Of a stretch of DNA of 64,000 bases, positions 34,321 through 46,100 are shown one piece after another. The notes below the pieces were generated by a model. The model made no database searches and had not been told where the DNA came from. It worked only from the letters and a program-made list of their open reading frames with translations. The translations under genes and the position numbers were made by a program. Every line of letters starts with the position of its first letter. The stretch's first letter is position 1. Source of the DNA: Cryptomeria japonica (Eukaryota > Streptophyta > Pinopsida > Cupressales > Cupressaceae); contig NC_081411.1 of NCBI RefSeq assembly GCF_030272615.1, forward strand, positions 835,500,136-835,564,135, given 5' to 3'.

Positions 34321-35124
34321 TTTTCTCAAGACCAATATGAACAAGGTCGATAGTTCTTATAACTAATCTTGCATTTTTTCTTGGTGAAGAGGTAGTGCCT
34401 TAGCACTCCATTCACCTTATTATGTTGCTCCTTACCGTATGACATTAGTATTTTAACTTTATTGGGGGCTCTTTGTCATGTGCAGTGATGTATCTTCAAT
34501 TCCAATCATACTTGGACAACAACACAATTCTTCCTCATTTCCTTGCCTGGGGCACAATGATAATATGTTCAATCCTCTCTCTTTTTTCAAAGATTGCCTC
34601 TTATTTTTGAGTTGCATTTTTCCTAACAATGTATTTTCTCGCATTGAATTGTCTTTCATGTGAGTACGTGTGTGTTTCTTGGTTAAGACCTATTCTTTTC
34701 TTGAAGTGATACATCTTTTATGTAGAAGTGATACATATTTTATGTATAATCTCTTTAGAAGGAGTGTAATCCTTCTCTTTGTCTCTACACTTGGAAAGAA
34801 TTGATTCTATCTTCTATCTCCTATCCTTTCTAAGGATCCACTTTTCCTATGATGTGTGGTGTTTGCTTATTATACGATGTTATTCCTTGTGTAAAGTTAT
34901 TTATTTTCTCAAGGATTTTGTCTTATGTAAGAGGGATGTATCCTTGAGTACAACGTCTTATTCACTTGTCAAATATTATAAATGAGCCCCTCACTTAGGG
35001 TCAAAAGTGTGCTATCCTGCATGTCGAGAATCCCTTTACCTAGAAATAGGAGGAAGGTGTGAATTCTTGTTCCCCTTCTTTTCTTTTGGTCAATGATGTT
35101 ACTTTTATTCAAAATATCCACTTG

Positions 35125-35291
35125 GAGGTAGATGTCCTTGAGCAAACATCTCTTCCTCCTTCTCCTCCAAAGGATTCCCTTTACACTTGTTACTAGATAT
35201 CTCTTTGAGGTACAGATGTCCTTGAGAAAAGATATATTCCTCCTTCTCCTCCAAAGGATTCCCTTTACACTTGTTGCAAGATATCTCTTTT
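35125..35291. repeat. Two tandem 82-83 bp units found only in the third copy
   Basis: GAGGTA(CA)GATGTCCTTGAG starts at 35,125 and 35,207; both units contain CTCCTCCAAAGGATTCCCTT. The corresponding place in the second copy (about 29,115-29,180) has a single, shorter unit. Confidence 0.85.
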
Positions 35292-35384
35292 ACAACTATC
35301 TTTTCCTTTCTTATAAGAGTCATGCCTCTTTAGCTTGGATTTATGTACATTGTTGCCTAAAGGATATCTCCTTGGTGATGAAGG

Positions 35385-35806
35385 TGTTAGGGTTTAGACA
35401 GATCCAACACAAATATGAATTAATTATATACATATACAAACAAAAAGATGAAGAAAAATACATAACACAAGTAATACATAGATTTAATGTGGTTCACCCA
35501 AGATGGGCTACATCCATAGAACACAAACTTTCAATCATTTCTTATTATCCAATAAAATCAGTCCAACATCATTACAATTCCTTTTACATTCTAGTCGCTT
35601 ATAACATGCAATTTTTAGGGCAACATAAAAAGTTGACTATTTTTAGGGTTTTTTCAACAAAAATGATAATTTCTTTTTCCTCGGGGGCTATGACCTTGAA
35701 CCCCTACTCTCAGAGGATACTGCCCCCAAACCCCGACGTTCAGATACATAATGAGTGTACAATACTTGCATGATCAGTCACCACATATCAACAATCTCCC
35801 ACTTAG
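35385..35806 (-). mobile_element. 3' LTR and polypurine tract of a truncated Copia element
   Basis: Plus-strand TGTTAGGGTTTAGAC (35,385) to CACATATCAACA (35,793) is a 409-bp LTR in minus orientation. It is followed by ATCTCCCACTTAG, the complement of the polypurine tract AAGTGGGAGAT. The insertion point lies in the third duplicated copy; the uninterrupted sequence is at about 29,270. The right part of the element is missing beyond about 36,050. Confidence 0.8.
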
Positions 35807-35935
35807 AGATTGATTAGGCTCCACACTAAACAATCTCCCACTTGGACACTGATCCTGGATGACACTACTGCACTTGCAACTCCCACTAGATAAAAATATT
35901 GGACTTAGTTGTTCCTTAATTCTATGATTTTCAGT

Positions 35936-36040
35936 CAATAAGGCCAAGAGAAATTGAAGAGGAAATCAACTTCTCTGGTGAGACTGCCTTCATGAACATA
36001 TCTGCAGGATTATCACTTTTGTGAATCTTCTCAAGCCATA
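35936..36040 (-). pseudogene. C-terminus of Copia RNase H
   Basis: The minus strand reads WLEKIHKSDNPADMFMKAVS followed by PEKL and a stop, the typical end of Copia polyproteins (IHTxDNPADMxTKxV). It lies just upstream, in minus sense, of the polypurine tract and LTR above. Only these roughly 35 codons remain. Confidence 0.8.
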
Positions 36041-36059
36041 ACTAGTCAGTGAATAGAAG

Positions 36060-36699
36060 TACCGAAAAAACATCTTTTGATATTGTTATTGGAGTGAATC
36101 CTAGAGGAATAGAATAATTGAGAGACGTTAGCAGTGAAGACTAGAAGAGTTCAGAAGCATAAGATTTTGCAGATCGCATGGTAGCATTGCATATTCAGGT
36201 TAAACAACATTCGAAAGACACGAACATCAAATATAAGGAGAAGGCAGATGAGAAGAGGAGACATAAGGAATTTGAAGTTGGAGATGAAGTGATTGTCTAT
36301 TTCAGAAAAGAGATATTCCCGGTTGGAACTTATAATAAGTTGTAGATGAAGAAGTTTCGACCCTATAATATTTTGAGAAAGTTCAGTTCTGGAAATGCAT
36401 ATGAAGTGGAGCTACCAGATAGTCTAATTATTTAAATTATATTCAACATTGGAGATCTTCATGAGTACCATGAACTGGAATTTAGTGAGGATAATGTTGC
36501 AAACCTTGAGAAACAATTGCCCCAGAAGGAAGCAGATCAAATTGCATAGATTTTAGACAGTAGGATTGGGCATAGTACCCGAAATAGTTAGTACAAAGAA
36601 TATCTTGTGAAGTGGAAAGGCAGACCAGATGAAGATTCATCTTGGATTTCTCAGGCAAAGGTAGACTACCTTAGTTTCCCTCTGACCCTAGAAAAGTGA
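36060..36699 (+). pseudogene. Chromovirus integrase C-terminus and chromodomain, decayed
   Basis: Plus-strand translation with several in-frame stops gives the end of a Ty3/gypsy polyprotein. VKQHSKDTNIKYKEKADEKR and FEVGDEVIVYF are the integrase tail; KKFRPYNILRKFSSGNAYEV is the GPY/F-like region. A chromodomain follows at 36,550-36,696 (YKEYLVKWKGRPDEDSSW). Chromodomains direct integration to marked chromatin. The left part of the element is absent; it abuts the truncated Copia at about 36,050. Confidence 0.8.
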
Positions 36700-36729
36700 G
36701 AGGCTCACTTTTCATTAGCCCCGGATGTC

Positions 36730-37460
36730 TGATGCAGGAGCATCCCCATTTCACAACAATCTTGCATCAACCAAAAATATTTTCCTTTTTGTTTTATTTG
36801 CAGTTTTAGTTTTCTTTTTGCGTGTCCCGTTTTTGGCTCACCAGATCTTGTGGAGTTGGATTCTACTTGAAGACTTGATCATCTTTCTTTCTTTCACACC
36901 ACATCTCATTTGGATCACTTTCTGGCAAGATATCGCTATCGGTTTCCATGACAATTTCTTTTTACAGGTTGTTCCTTTGTTACCAGTTGCCTAAGACCTA
37001 TTCTGGTGATCTACTAGAATCCATTCCAAAGCTCGCAAAGCCTTGAACATTGACCTTGATGTTTCTTGGTGTGTGGATGACCTTCTACATTTCATCCTTT
37101 GGATTTTATGGAGGAATCTCTTGGCGGAGGCCGACCTTGTTCATTTTGCATATTAGGTCTTGTTATTCGGGTTTTGATCCCTTTTGGGCCGACGGGATCC
37201 TTTGGATCGATATATATTTTTAATCATTCTTTAGAATGTAATTAATTAGAATCAATCAAAGTATCAAATAGCTAGACTCTACATAGAATATATGTCTTTT
37301 GATTCAAGATCCCAGTTGTGACCTATTCTACCAGGGCCTGTGTGCCAGTATGTTGTAACCCAGTTGTTACCGGTTGGATGTAATCAATTTCATGCAATAA
37401 AAATATCTATTCTACATTTCCTCCATCATATCTGTGTGTTTCCTTTGTGTTTACTCATGC
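36730..37460 (+). mobile_element. Probable 3' LTR of the chromovirus fragment
   Basis: It begins TGATGCAGGAGCATCC shortly after the chromodomain frame ends, and includes a polyadenylation-like AATAAAAATA near 37,398. No second LTR is present to fix the right edge, which is set approximately. Confidence 0.45.
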
Positions 37461-38479
37461 TGACTGGTCCAGATTGATCTCCTTGAGGTCCCTCCTTGTC
37501 GATGATTGCTTCACATATTCATTATTATCATGCTTAGGGACAAGGGAGAACCACCATACATCATAAGCACATGTGATGATATCTTGCTCATTAGCACCAA
37601 TCTTAGGTTCAGGAGGCACCTCACAAGAAGATCTAAAACCTTTAGATTGTCTCTTTTTTGTTCTTTCTTCTTCATTCAGATTAACAGCCTTTTGCAAATC
37701 CCTGTCTTCTTTTATGATACTGGGAATAGGGGAGTCCTCATCATGGATGCAAAAGGTGTCGAGGCTTGCACTACTCACCTCATCATTTAGGTGAAACTAA
37801 AAAGCATTTGCCCACTCATCAAGTAGGCAATTAGGAACCTCTTCCAACTGAGTTGTAGACTCCCAAATGAATAAATCCTCATTATACTCATGGAAGGATC
37901 AATTCATCTCTATGGGGCTTGGGATGTAGGGCTCAATATGGTTTAAGGAAAAAGGCTCTGTCTTGATGGTCACCTTGGTACCATACCTTGTTCTAAAAAA
38001 TCATGTGAGACCAATAACAAGATAGGTAGCCACATATCTTAGCAGGGAATTCCCTTGACAAACAAATGGCAAAGTGAGATGAGAAATCAATAACTAAAAT
38101 ATCTTGTACAAGCATGCAAAATTAAGTTTAGATCCTTAATGACCCCCACAACCTAAATTGTTCTGTCATCAAGCTGCCCAACTCCTTTGTTCATAGGCTC
38201 ATATTTGATGCCTAGACGGCTAGACATTATCTTGGGCATAACTGAGCTACTATCCCCACTATCTATCATGCAATTATGAACAAGGCTATTCCCTATGATT
38301 AAAGAGAGATAGAAAGGGAGAGGCTTACTGATTTTTTTTAATTCTCTACCTCCATAGGTTGCACCAAGCTTGTAAGCATTAGGGAGTTGCAACCTTGACT
38401 GGGATCCATGACAACTTTCATCTCCTTTAGGGATTATTGAAGATGGTCTCTCTGAGATGGGATAGCAAGACAATCCCAC
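37461..38479 (-). pseudogene. Gypsy protease region, decayed
   Basis: Minus-strand segment 38,479-38,153 contains NCMIDSGDSSSVMPKIMSSR, a retropepsin active site with DSG, followed by LGIKYEP. Downstream (minus sense) translation becomes broken, with an open stretch at 37,778-37,455 rich in charged residues. No reverse transcriptase is readable further left, where the chromovirus fragment lies. This belongs to the same minus-strand element as the gag at 40.9-41.6 kb. Function was polyprotein cleavage; it is inactive here. Confidence 0.7.
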
Positions 38480-38691
38480 ATAGAGACATTGAAAATGACC
38501 CTATTCATCTGTTCAATGATATTAAATGGAGCAATGGCCTTAGCAGAGACCTTAGTAGCAACAAGGTCTAGTCTTGATGTTGTAGGAGCCTTAGGTGGCT
38601 CTTATTTCTTGACATTTTGTGTCAAGTCTTATCCTTTATTGGGATTAGGTACCTTGTTTGATTTCTTTGGCACTGAAGATTGCATGGCAGC

Positions 38692-39007
38692 CTATGACGC
38701 TTGGGATATTAAGGTAGGAGTTGTATCACTAACCAAAGTCTTCCTTTTTGACTTGGTATTGCTGGCCACACTGTCACTAGTCATGTGATTAATCCCACAA
38801 AAATTGTCCTCCTGCCAATTGATGAAGGTTGTATCTCCTCGTGGATGATTAGGACAGCCACCAAATTGTTGTTGTCCTAAACTTCTTGGTTCACCCCATG
38901 CCATTAAAGCCTAAGAGAATTCTCCATTTTGGCAAGCAATCTAATTATGAGGTTTATTGCATTGATTGTACCATTCTTTCTCTTGAGAAAGATTGTTTTG
39001 TGTTGCT
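38692..39007 (-). pseudogene. Zinc-knuckle region of the gypsy Gag, interrupted by a solo LTR
   Basis: The minus strand reads WYNQCNKPHN, a stop, then IACQNGEFS, a CCHC-type knuckle whose first Cys is now Tyr. The frame continues with GQQQFGGCPNHPRGDTTF. Upstream coding (minus sense) resumes beyond the solo LTR at about 40,430 with NMNPSAANTSMALVP. Confidence 0.6.
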
Positions 39008-39012
39008 ACTAA

Positions 39013-40420
39013 TGATATGATGAATCAATAATGATCTGGTCAACTACTGAGAGGGGGGGTGAATCAATAGATAGAAAACAAACTAAACTTTCACCAAACT
39101 CAAACCCAACTCATAAATCAATCAATGAACTAACCGATTAAAACACTGAACTATAAACTACAACGATACTGTCAATTTTACCGGTTGACTGGAATAACAA
39201 AATAATAGTGTAATATATTTGAAACTCTCAAACCATCTAACTAAAACATTAAAACACTTGACTGACATTAGTAATAGAACTGTTCATATCACTTCTAGTC
39301 ATCTTAACACATCTAAGTGGCTTTACCAATTAAACAAATTAACCTTATCAAAATATAACTACAAAAACCATTCACCACTTGACACAATGTTTTTTGACGT
39401 GGAAACCCAAATGGGAAAAACCATGGTGGGGATGAATACCCATAAGTATTATGAACTCTTCTGAAGTTCGCCCTATTAGGAGCCAAGCCTTGTTAGAAGC
39501 TTTACAAAAATGTCCTGTTAGGAATAGATCCGGTTAAGGACCACCCGGTTAAGGGAATGACTACAATACCCTGTTAAAGGAAATACCCTTTTAGGAGTAA
39601 CCTTGATAGAGGATTTGAAATCCAAGCTAATGGATCACCTGGTTAGAGGATTTACAAAACACAAGGCCTGTTAAAGCTTACCCGGTTAAGGGATTTAACT
39701 ATTGTAATTGTTAGAGAACAATAGGGTCTTGATGATCTAGTAATAGCACTACTCTGCTTGATCAGATCCTATTCATGCTCCTATTTGCCTTCAAACATTC
39801 TGCAGATACTCCTAGTTCGGCAATCAATCACACTGACACTTAACCAAAATTGCCAACACTACTACAAAACAACTCATTGACCGTATAAGAAAAACAATAG
39901 ATTAGTAACACATCACAAAACCTAAGATCTTATAGAGATTACAAATAAATCAGTTCAAACATGATAATTAGATTACATAGCAATCATTAGCACATTGTTC
40001 AAGACAACCTCAACCACTCCTTGATCACCACTCATTGAATCCTGTAACTCATCATGTGGTTTCCACTTCATGCAATGTACTCGCTCATTCCCAAGATAAA
40101 ACATTATCTCGACGCGCCAAAAACCACTTGAAACTCATCATGTGCATCATGCATACGTGGCATAATCATCTCCGATCACCATTTGATCATAGATCAACAC
40201 AACTGACTCACCAAGCTTCATCAGTTAGGGTTTGGCATATCAACAGGTAGGGTTACCGGTTGATCTCTATGCTACAATAGTAATACCGGTTTCCTTCACT
40301 TGCTCAACTACTGGTTGCATTACTACATCACTACAGGTTGCAATAAAACTCCATTACCGATTACAATTGACATCAATGACAAAAACTTAAACTTTATTAA
40401 TGCAATCTTCATGAAATGCA
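39013..40420 (-). mobile_element. Solo LTR of the Copia family, minus orientation
   Basis: About 1,408 bp, the reverse complement of the LTRs at 41,691-43,080 and 47,526-48,933. Flanks ACTAA (39,008-39,012) and ACTAG (40,421-40,425) look like a target duplication with one change. It splits the gypsy gag remnant. A solo LTR arises by recombination between the two LTRs of one insertion. It contains the same YTAACMRGGT-like word array. No gene. Confidence 0.85.
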
Positions 40421-40429
40421 ACTAGGTAC

Positions 40430-41621
40430 CAATGCCATTGAAGTATTAGCAGCTGAGGGATTCATATTGTCTAATTGTTCCCTTGATAACTAGGCCTCTG
40501 TTGCTGATAGCTTTGATTTTGTAGTTGGTAGGGCTTGCTAGCTTGCAACAACCATCTCTTGATCGAAACTAGCTCATTCCCAAATCCCTGCATTCGTTGG
40601 TCCATTTTTTGATCTATATTCTACATTGAGGCCTCTAAAGAGGCTTGCAGTGAGGTCTGTAGCAAGGTCTTCAGCTCCTTAATCTTTGAAGATAAATGAG
40701 AAGGTGTAGCTGTGAGAAATTGACTTGTAGATGCTACTAAAAGTGGTGCAATTGCAGGTTGTTGTGCAGAAGTCTCTAAGAACAGAGGTGTTGGAGGCCT
40801 AGGAGCTAACTTCCTTGCCTATATTAAGCAGTTTTCTGCCTTGATGGTGATGTCATAAGCTTCAAGAAGATTGTCTCCTCCCATTGACTAGATCATAGTG
40901 GCAATGTCACTATTGAGAGCCCTTAGGAAATATAAAAATTATCATTTGAAGAGGGCTTGACCAACACTGGGATCCTATCGGGCAACTCTTTTGAAATCTG
41001 TAATTAAAGTCACCCATGAACTCATAGGGTGCTCTCTTGATGTTTGACAAATGCTTCATAAGTGACAGATTGTCACTCCTATCTTCAAAATGCTTGCACA
41101 TCTTCTCTCCTAATTCATCCCAATTATGGATGGAGTTAGGAGCTAGACCCCTATACCATTGAAGGGCTTTTCCCTTGAATAAGGAGGCAAGAAGCCTCAC
41201 TACAACATTGTCTTCAGTGACATCAAACATAGTGCAGATGCTTGACACATCTTGTATGTGTTCCTCCAGGGAGATAGATGTCTCTCCAGTAAAAAAAGGT
41301 AAAGATTTCAGGGTCGCTACTAGAATTTCACTTTTCTGGGCCAAAACCAAAGGTTTGCCACTATTAAAGGTGGCAAAGGTGTGTGGTCCAGGGACTGCCA
41401 TATGAAATAATGGCCTATTAATGTGAATAGTAGGGCCTCTAGATTGAGAAGGTTTGATAATAGCAGGTATAATGAGACCTTGGGGTTGTGGATGCTTCTG
41501 CTTGGGTTCCCCTTGTACGTGACAAAGAACACCTACCCCTTCTTCTTCTAGAACTAGAACTTGAAAGCTCAAAATATTGAAAATTACCTCTAGAAGATGC
41601 TCTAGTTTGAATTCTTGGCAT
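40430..41621 (-). pseudogene. Gypsy-type gag, decayed
   Basis: The minus strand from about 41,621 carries an Arg/Ser-rich N-terminus (MPRIQTRASSRGNFQYFE) and then, in another frame (41,572-40,910), a retrotransposon capsid domain with PFFTGETSISLEEHIQDV, KALQWYRGLAPNSIHNWDEL and MKHLSNIKRAPYEFMGDF. A frameshift near 41,560 separates them. Beyond 40,910 translation is patchy to 40,430, where the solo LTR interrupts. The Copia at 41,691 begins 70 bp upstream, splitting this element from its primer site and LTR at 48,934-49,714. Confidence 0.8.
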
Positions 41622-41690
41622 GAAAATGGTAGTTGGTCAACACCAAAAGTCTAAATTTGTCCTCAGAGTCCAAAAGTGCTTGATTTGGTT

Positions 41691-43080
41691 GGTTGGCATT
41701 ACATGAAGATTGCATTTATGAAGTACATAGTGTTGTCATTGATGTCAATAGAAACCAGTAATGAAGTTGTATTGCAACCGATAATGATGCAATAAAGCAA
41801 CCCGTAGTAAATAAGTAAAGGCAATCAGTATTATTGAAGAAGAGATCAATCGATAACCCTAACCAGTTGAGAAGCAGAACCCTAACCGATGGAGCTTGGA
41901 GAATCGTTTGTGCTGATCTATAATTGAATGATGATTGAAGATGAAGATGCCATGTATGCATGTTGCACGTGATGGGTTTTGAAATGGATTTGGCGTGTAG
42001 AGATAACTGTTTATCTTGGGAATGATCAATTTCATAGTATGAAGTGACAAACACGTGATGAGCTACATGATTCAAAGTGCCCTGATCTTGGAGTGGTTGA
42101 AGTTGTCTAGAAGAATGTTTAGTTGATTGCTATGTAATCTAATGATCAATATTGAACCGATATGTTTGTAATCTCTATGAGATTTATAGGGTTTGTGTTG
42201 TGTTACCAACCTATTGTATTTGTTTTTAAGGTCGATGAGTTCTTTGTAATTGTGTTGGCAAATTTGGCTATGTGATTGTTGTTGAACCAGAAGGTGTGTC
42301 TGCAGAATGTTGTGAAGGCAAATAGGAGCAAAAAAGGATTTGATTAAGCAAGGTAGTGCTATTACTAGATCAACAAAGAACTTGTTGTTCTCTAACCATT
42401 ACGTAGTTAAATCCCTTAATTGGGTAAGCTTTAACAGGGTTGTTGAAATCCTCTAACCAGGTGATCCATTAGCTTGGATTTGAAATCCTCCACCGAGGTT
42501 ACCTTTAACAGGGTATTGTAGTCAATCCCTTAACTGGGTGGTCCTTAACCGGATCTGTTCTTAACATGACATTATTGTATAAGCTTCTAACAAGGCTTGG
42601 CTCCTAATAGGGCGAACTTCAGAAGAGTTCATAATACTTGTAGATATTCATCCCCATTGTGGTTTTTCTCATTTGGTTTTTCATGTGAAAAATCATTCTG
42701 TCAAGTGGTGAATGATTTTGTGGATGTTTTTTTGATATGGTTGATATGAATGACTGATAAATCCACTTATCTATGTTTAGATGGCCGGAAATGATCTGAA
42801 ATGTGTTATTACTAATATTAGTAAAGTGGTTTAATGTTTTGGTCTTATGGTATTTAAGTTTCAGGTCTGTTGCATTGTATCATTGATGTTTTGGTCAATC
42901 GGTAAAGTTTGATAGTGTAGTTACAGTTTTTGATACAAAGACTAAACTGATTAGTTTAGTGATTTGATTCTGAGTTGAAATTTTCTTTGGTGAAATTTTA
43001 GGTTATTTTCTATCTACTGATTCACCCCCCCCTCCCCTCTCAATAGTTGACCGGATCCTTATAGTTCCATCATATTATCA
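41691..43080 (+). repeat. 5' LTR of the Copia element
   Basis: 1,390 bp ending CATATTATCA. It contains about ten YTAACMRGGT-like words between 42,410 and 42,620, the block CATCCCCA (42,649) and a C-rich block TTCACCCCCCCCTCCCCTCT (43,021). Confidence 0.9.
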
Positions 43081-43082
43081 AT

Positions 43083-43093
43083 TGGTATCAGAG
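43083..43093 (+). other. Primer binding site, initiator Met tRNA
   Basis: TGGTATCAGAG follows the LTR after AT, with the same spacing as in the 8.0 kb element. Confidence 0.88.
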
Positions 43094-43149
43094 TTGTCCA
43101 TGTCCTCTTGAGTTTTAGCCTAATAGCTTGAGGAAAAGATCTAGGTGAA

Positions 43150-46100
43150 CATGATGAAGAAAGAAGGTTCAAAGTTCAATAAAGAAAATCATAGAATCTA
43201 GAGTGATAGGATGAAGATCTATATCAAGAGATTAGGAAGTCAATTGGGAACATGTTTTCACTAAGTATAACTCGCTTAGTGGGATTCTGACAAATGATTT
43301 GAAGAAGGAGCAACAGGAGAACAATTAGGCATTGGAGGCCATCATCGATTCTTTGTCTGATTAAGAATATGTTGATGTTCATGGATTGGAAACTACATAT
43401 GAATTTTGGAAGAAAATGGAAGAAATCTATAGTGGTAATGAGCATGTTAAGATTCCCAAGAAAGAGAGTCTGAGAGGAAAATTTGATGATATGTGGATGG
43501 CTGAAGGTGAAAACATTCAACAATATGGTCAGAGAATCAAGGAGATAGTCAGATAAATCAAAAGTGTTGGAGGTACAGTGGAGGATACCACTGTGGTTAG
43601 CAAGGTGTTGAGAACCCTTCTACCAGTGTACGCTATCCGAGTTGCAGCCATTCAAGAACTCAAATCTATTGACAAGACAAAGGTAACTCTTGACTCTATC
43701 ATTGGTAAAATGACTGCTTTTGAATTAAATGGTTTTGATGGAAGTGTTTAGAGATTAGAATTTGCATTTAAAGCCTCAGTCCCAACCCCACTAGTAAGGA
43801 AAAGTAGAAAGTAAGATACAGTCATGAATCTAGATCCAACAAATAGGTAGATGATGAAGATAGTCTGATAGAGATTGAAGCGTTGTTGGCCAAGCGGTTA
43901 CCTAGAGGTATTGGTAAGTACAGAGGTAAACTACCATTCAAATTTTTTGCATGTAACCGGATTGGACATATTGTTGCTAACTGTCCAAATGGAGACAATG
44001 AGGAAAAACATGAGAAGTATAGGAAGTATAAAGACAAAGGAAAAACAAATTGTCTCATTGCAATGGATGGAGGAATTACAGATGAAGAATCCAAGGAAGA
44101 TGCAAATGAGGGCATTGTCTTTGTTGTTTTCAAAGAAGAGGTATCAGATCAGAAGGCATTGGTCTCTCACTTAGATATTTTAGATGATTGGATTATAGAC
44201 AGTGGTTGTTCACACCACATGACCGGTGACCGGAGTAAGTTTATTACTTTGAAGGAATTTGATGGAGGTGTTGTGAGATTTGGGAATGACACTCCTTGCA
44301 TGGTGAAAGGGAAAGGATCCATCTCCCTGAATGATAAAAGCAGTGCAGATGATGTCTACTAGGTTGAAGGTCTAAAACACAATCTTTTGAGTGTTGCTCA
44401 ACTCAATGACAAAGGTTACCCACTGGAATTCAAGAATGGAGTCTGAAAGATTTATGGAAGCAAAGGTGAATTGATTGCAACCGGCAAGCAAACCAGAGGT
44501 AACTTATTTCACTTAAAATCTAAAGTCAACAATTGTTTGATTTCAAAAGTAGAAGATAGTTGGCTTTGGCGTCAGAGATTTTTTCATATAAACTTTGATA
44601 ACATTGTACGAGTTAGTAAGTCCAAATTAGTAAGAGGTTTGTCATAGTTGGACAAACTGTGTAAGGAATGTCAGTTAGGGAAAATGACATCCTAAACCTT
44701 CAAGAGAAAATCTTTCTTAGCTGAGCATTTGCTAGATCTGGTTCATACCAACTTATGTGGTCCAATCAAGGACTAGGAGTATTCAAGGTGATCGATACTT
44801 CATGATATTTACCGATGACTACTCAAGGATGATGTGGGTCACATTCTTGAAAGACCAGACATGAGAATTTAGCAAGTTTAAGGCATTCAGAGCCTTGGTT
44901 GAAAATGAAAGTGGAAAGAAGTTAAAGTGCTTAAGAATTGATCAAGGTGGTGAATTTACTTCAGAGGAATTCACTAAATACTATGAAAACAATGGAATTA
45001 AGAGGCGAATTTCTGCACCTAGGACACCACAGTAGAATGGTATTGCAGAAAGGAACAATCGGTCAGTAGTTGAAGGTGCTAGGACTATGCCAATTCAAGG
45101 AGGTGTAGGTAAGACATTCTGGAGAGAGGCTGTCAATACAACTGTTTATACAATGAAGTAGATACTGGTCAAAAGAGGTAAGGACAAAACACCCTATGAA
45201 TACTAGTATGGTAGATCACCTAATATCAATTACTTAAAAAATTTTGGTAGCATATGTTTTATCAAAAAAGGTGATTATATTGTTAAGTTTGATGCCAAGA
45301 GTGATGAAGGCATATTTCTTGGTTACTCCACCAAGAGCAAAGCTTACAAGTGTTACAACAACCGGACTAAGAAGATCATTAAAAGTGTTAATGTCTGAGT
45401 AGATGAGTTTCTTGAAAACTCGGGTGAAACTAGCAAAGAGAAGGAAGAAGAAGAACCTTACACACTGTTTTTGGAATCGGAACCGGTAAAACCAAAAATT
45501 GGTGAATTGAATAGAGAAGCCCCAGTTCAACCGGAACAGGAAGATCCAACAGAAGATGAAGAAAGTGAAGAAGAAAAAGAAGAACCTAAAAACCAACATC
45601 ATGTTATTCCAAGGTATGTCAAACTTAATCATAGCCCCGATCAAATTATTGGAGACATGAATGCAAGTGTGTTAACTAGAAGAGGGATAAGAGAGAACTC
45701 TTGTATGATCTCCACCATGTAGCCTAGAACTGCAAAAGAAGCCTTTGGAGATAAACACTAGATCAAGGAAATGGAAGAAGAACTTGACCAGATAGAGAAG
45801 AATAACACTTAGTCATTGGTACCCAGAATAGAAAACAAGAATGTAATAGGTAAAGAGTGGGTACACAGAAACAAACTGAATGAAGAAGGTGAAGATTATG
45901 GTGAGACATTTGCACTGGTAGCAAGATTGGAAGGAGTAAGGACTCTACTTGCATTTGTAGCATACAAAGGATTCAAGGTGTATCAGATGGATGTTAAATC
46001 AACATTCCTAAATGGAATATTGGAAGAGGAAGTCTACATAGAACAGTTAGATGGTTATGCATTAACTGTAGAAAAGGATATGGTGTGAAAATTACATAAG

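Larger units (their letters stand above)
30826..35384. repeat. Third copy of the duplicated region, without the 8.0 kb insertion
   Basis: 30,826-31,296 matches 15,893-16,372. 31,290-32,849 matches 16,850-18,809. 32,845-35,384 matches 26,845-29,270. The copy therefore shows the uninterrupted target (GGGTTTAC|AAACCCC) of the 8.0 kb element. It ends where the Copia LTR fragment at 35,385 begins. No intact gene is present. Confidence 0.85.

Noticed and set aside
38489-38788. Plus-strand 99-codon frame opposite the gypsy remnant
   Set aside because: Antisense shadow of the minus-strand gag/protease text, which has clear motifs.
43822-44133. Minus-strand frame opposite Copia gag/protease
   Set aside because: Antisense shadow of the plus-strand zinc knuckle and protease.
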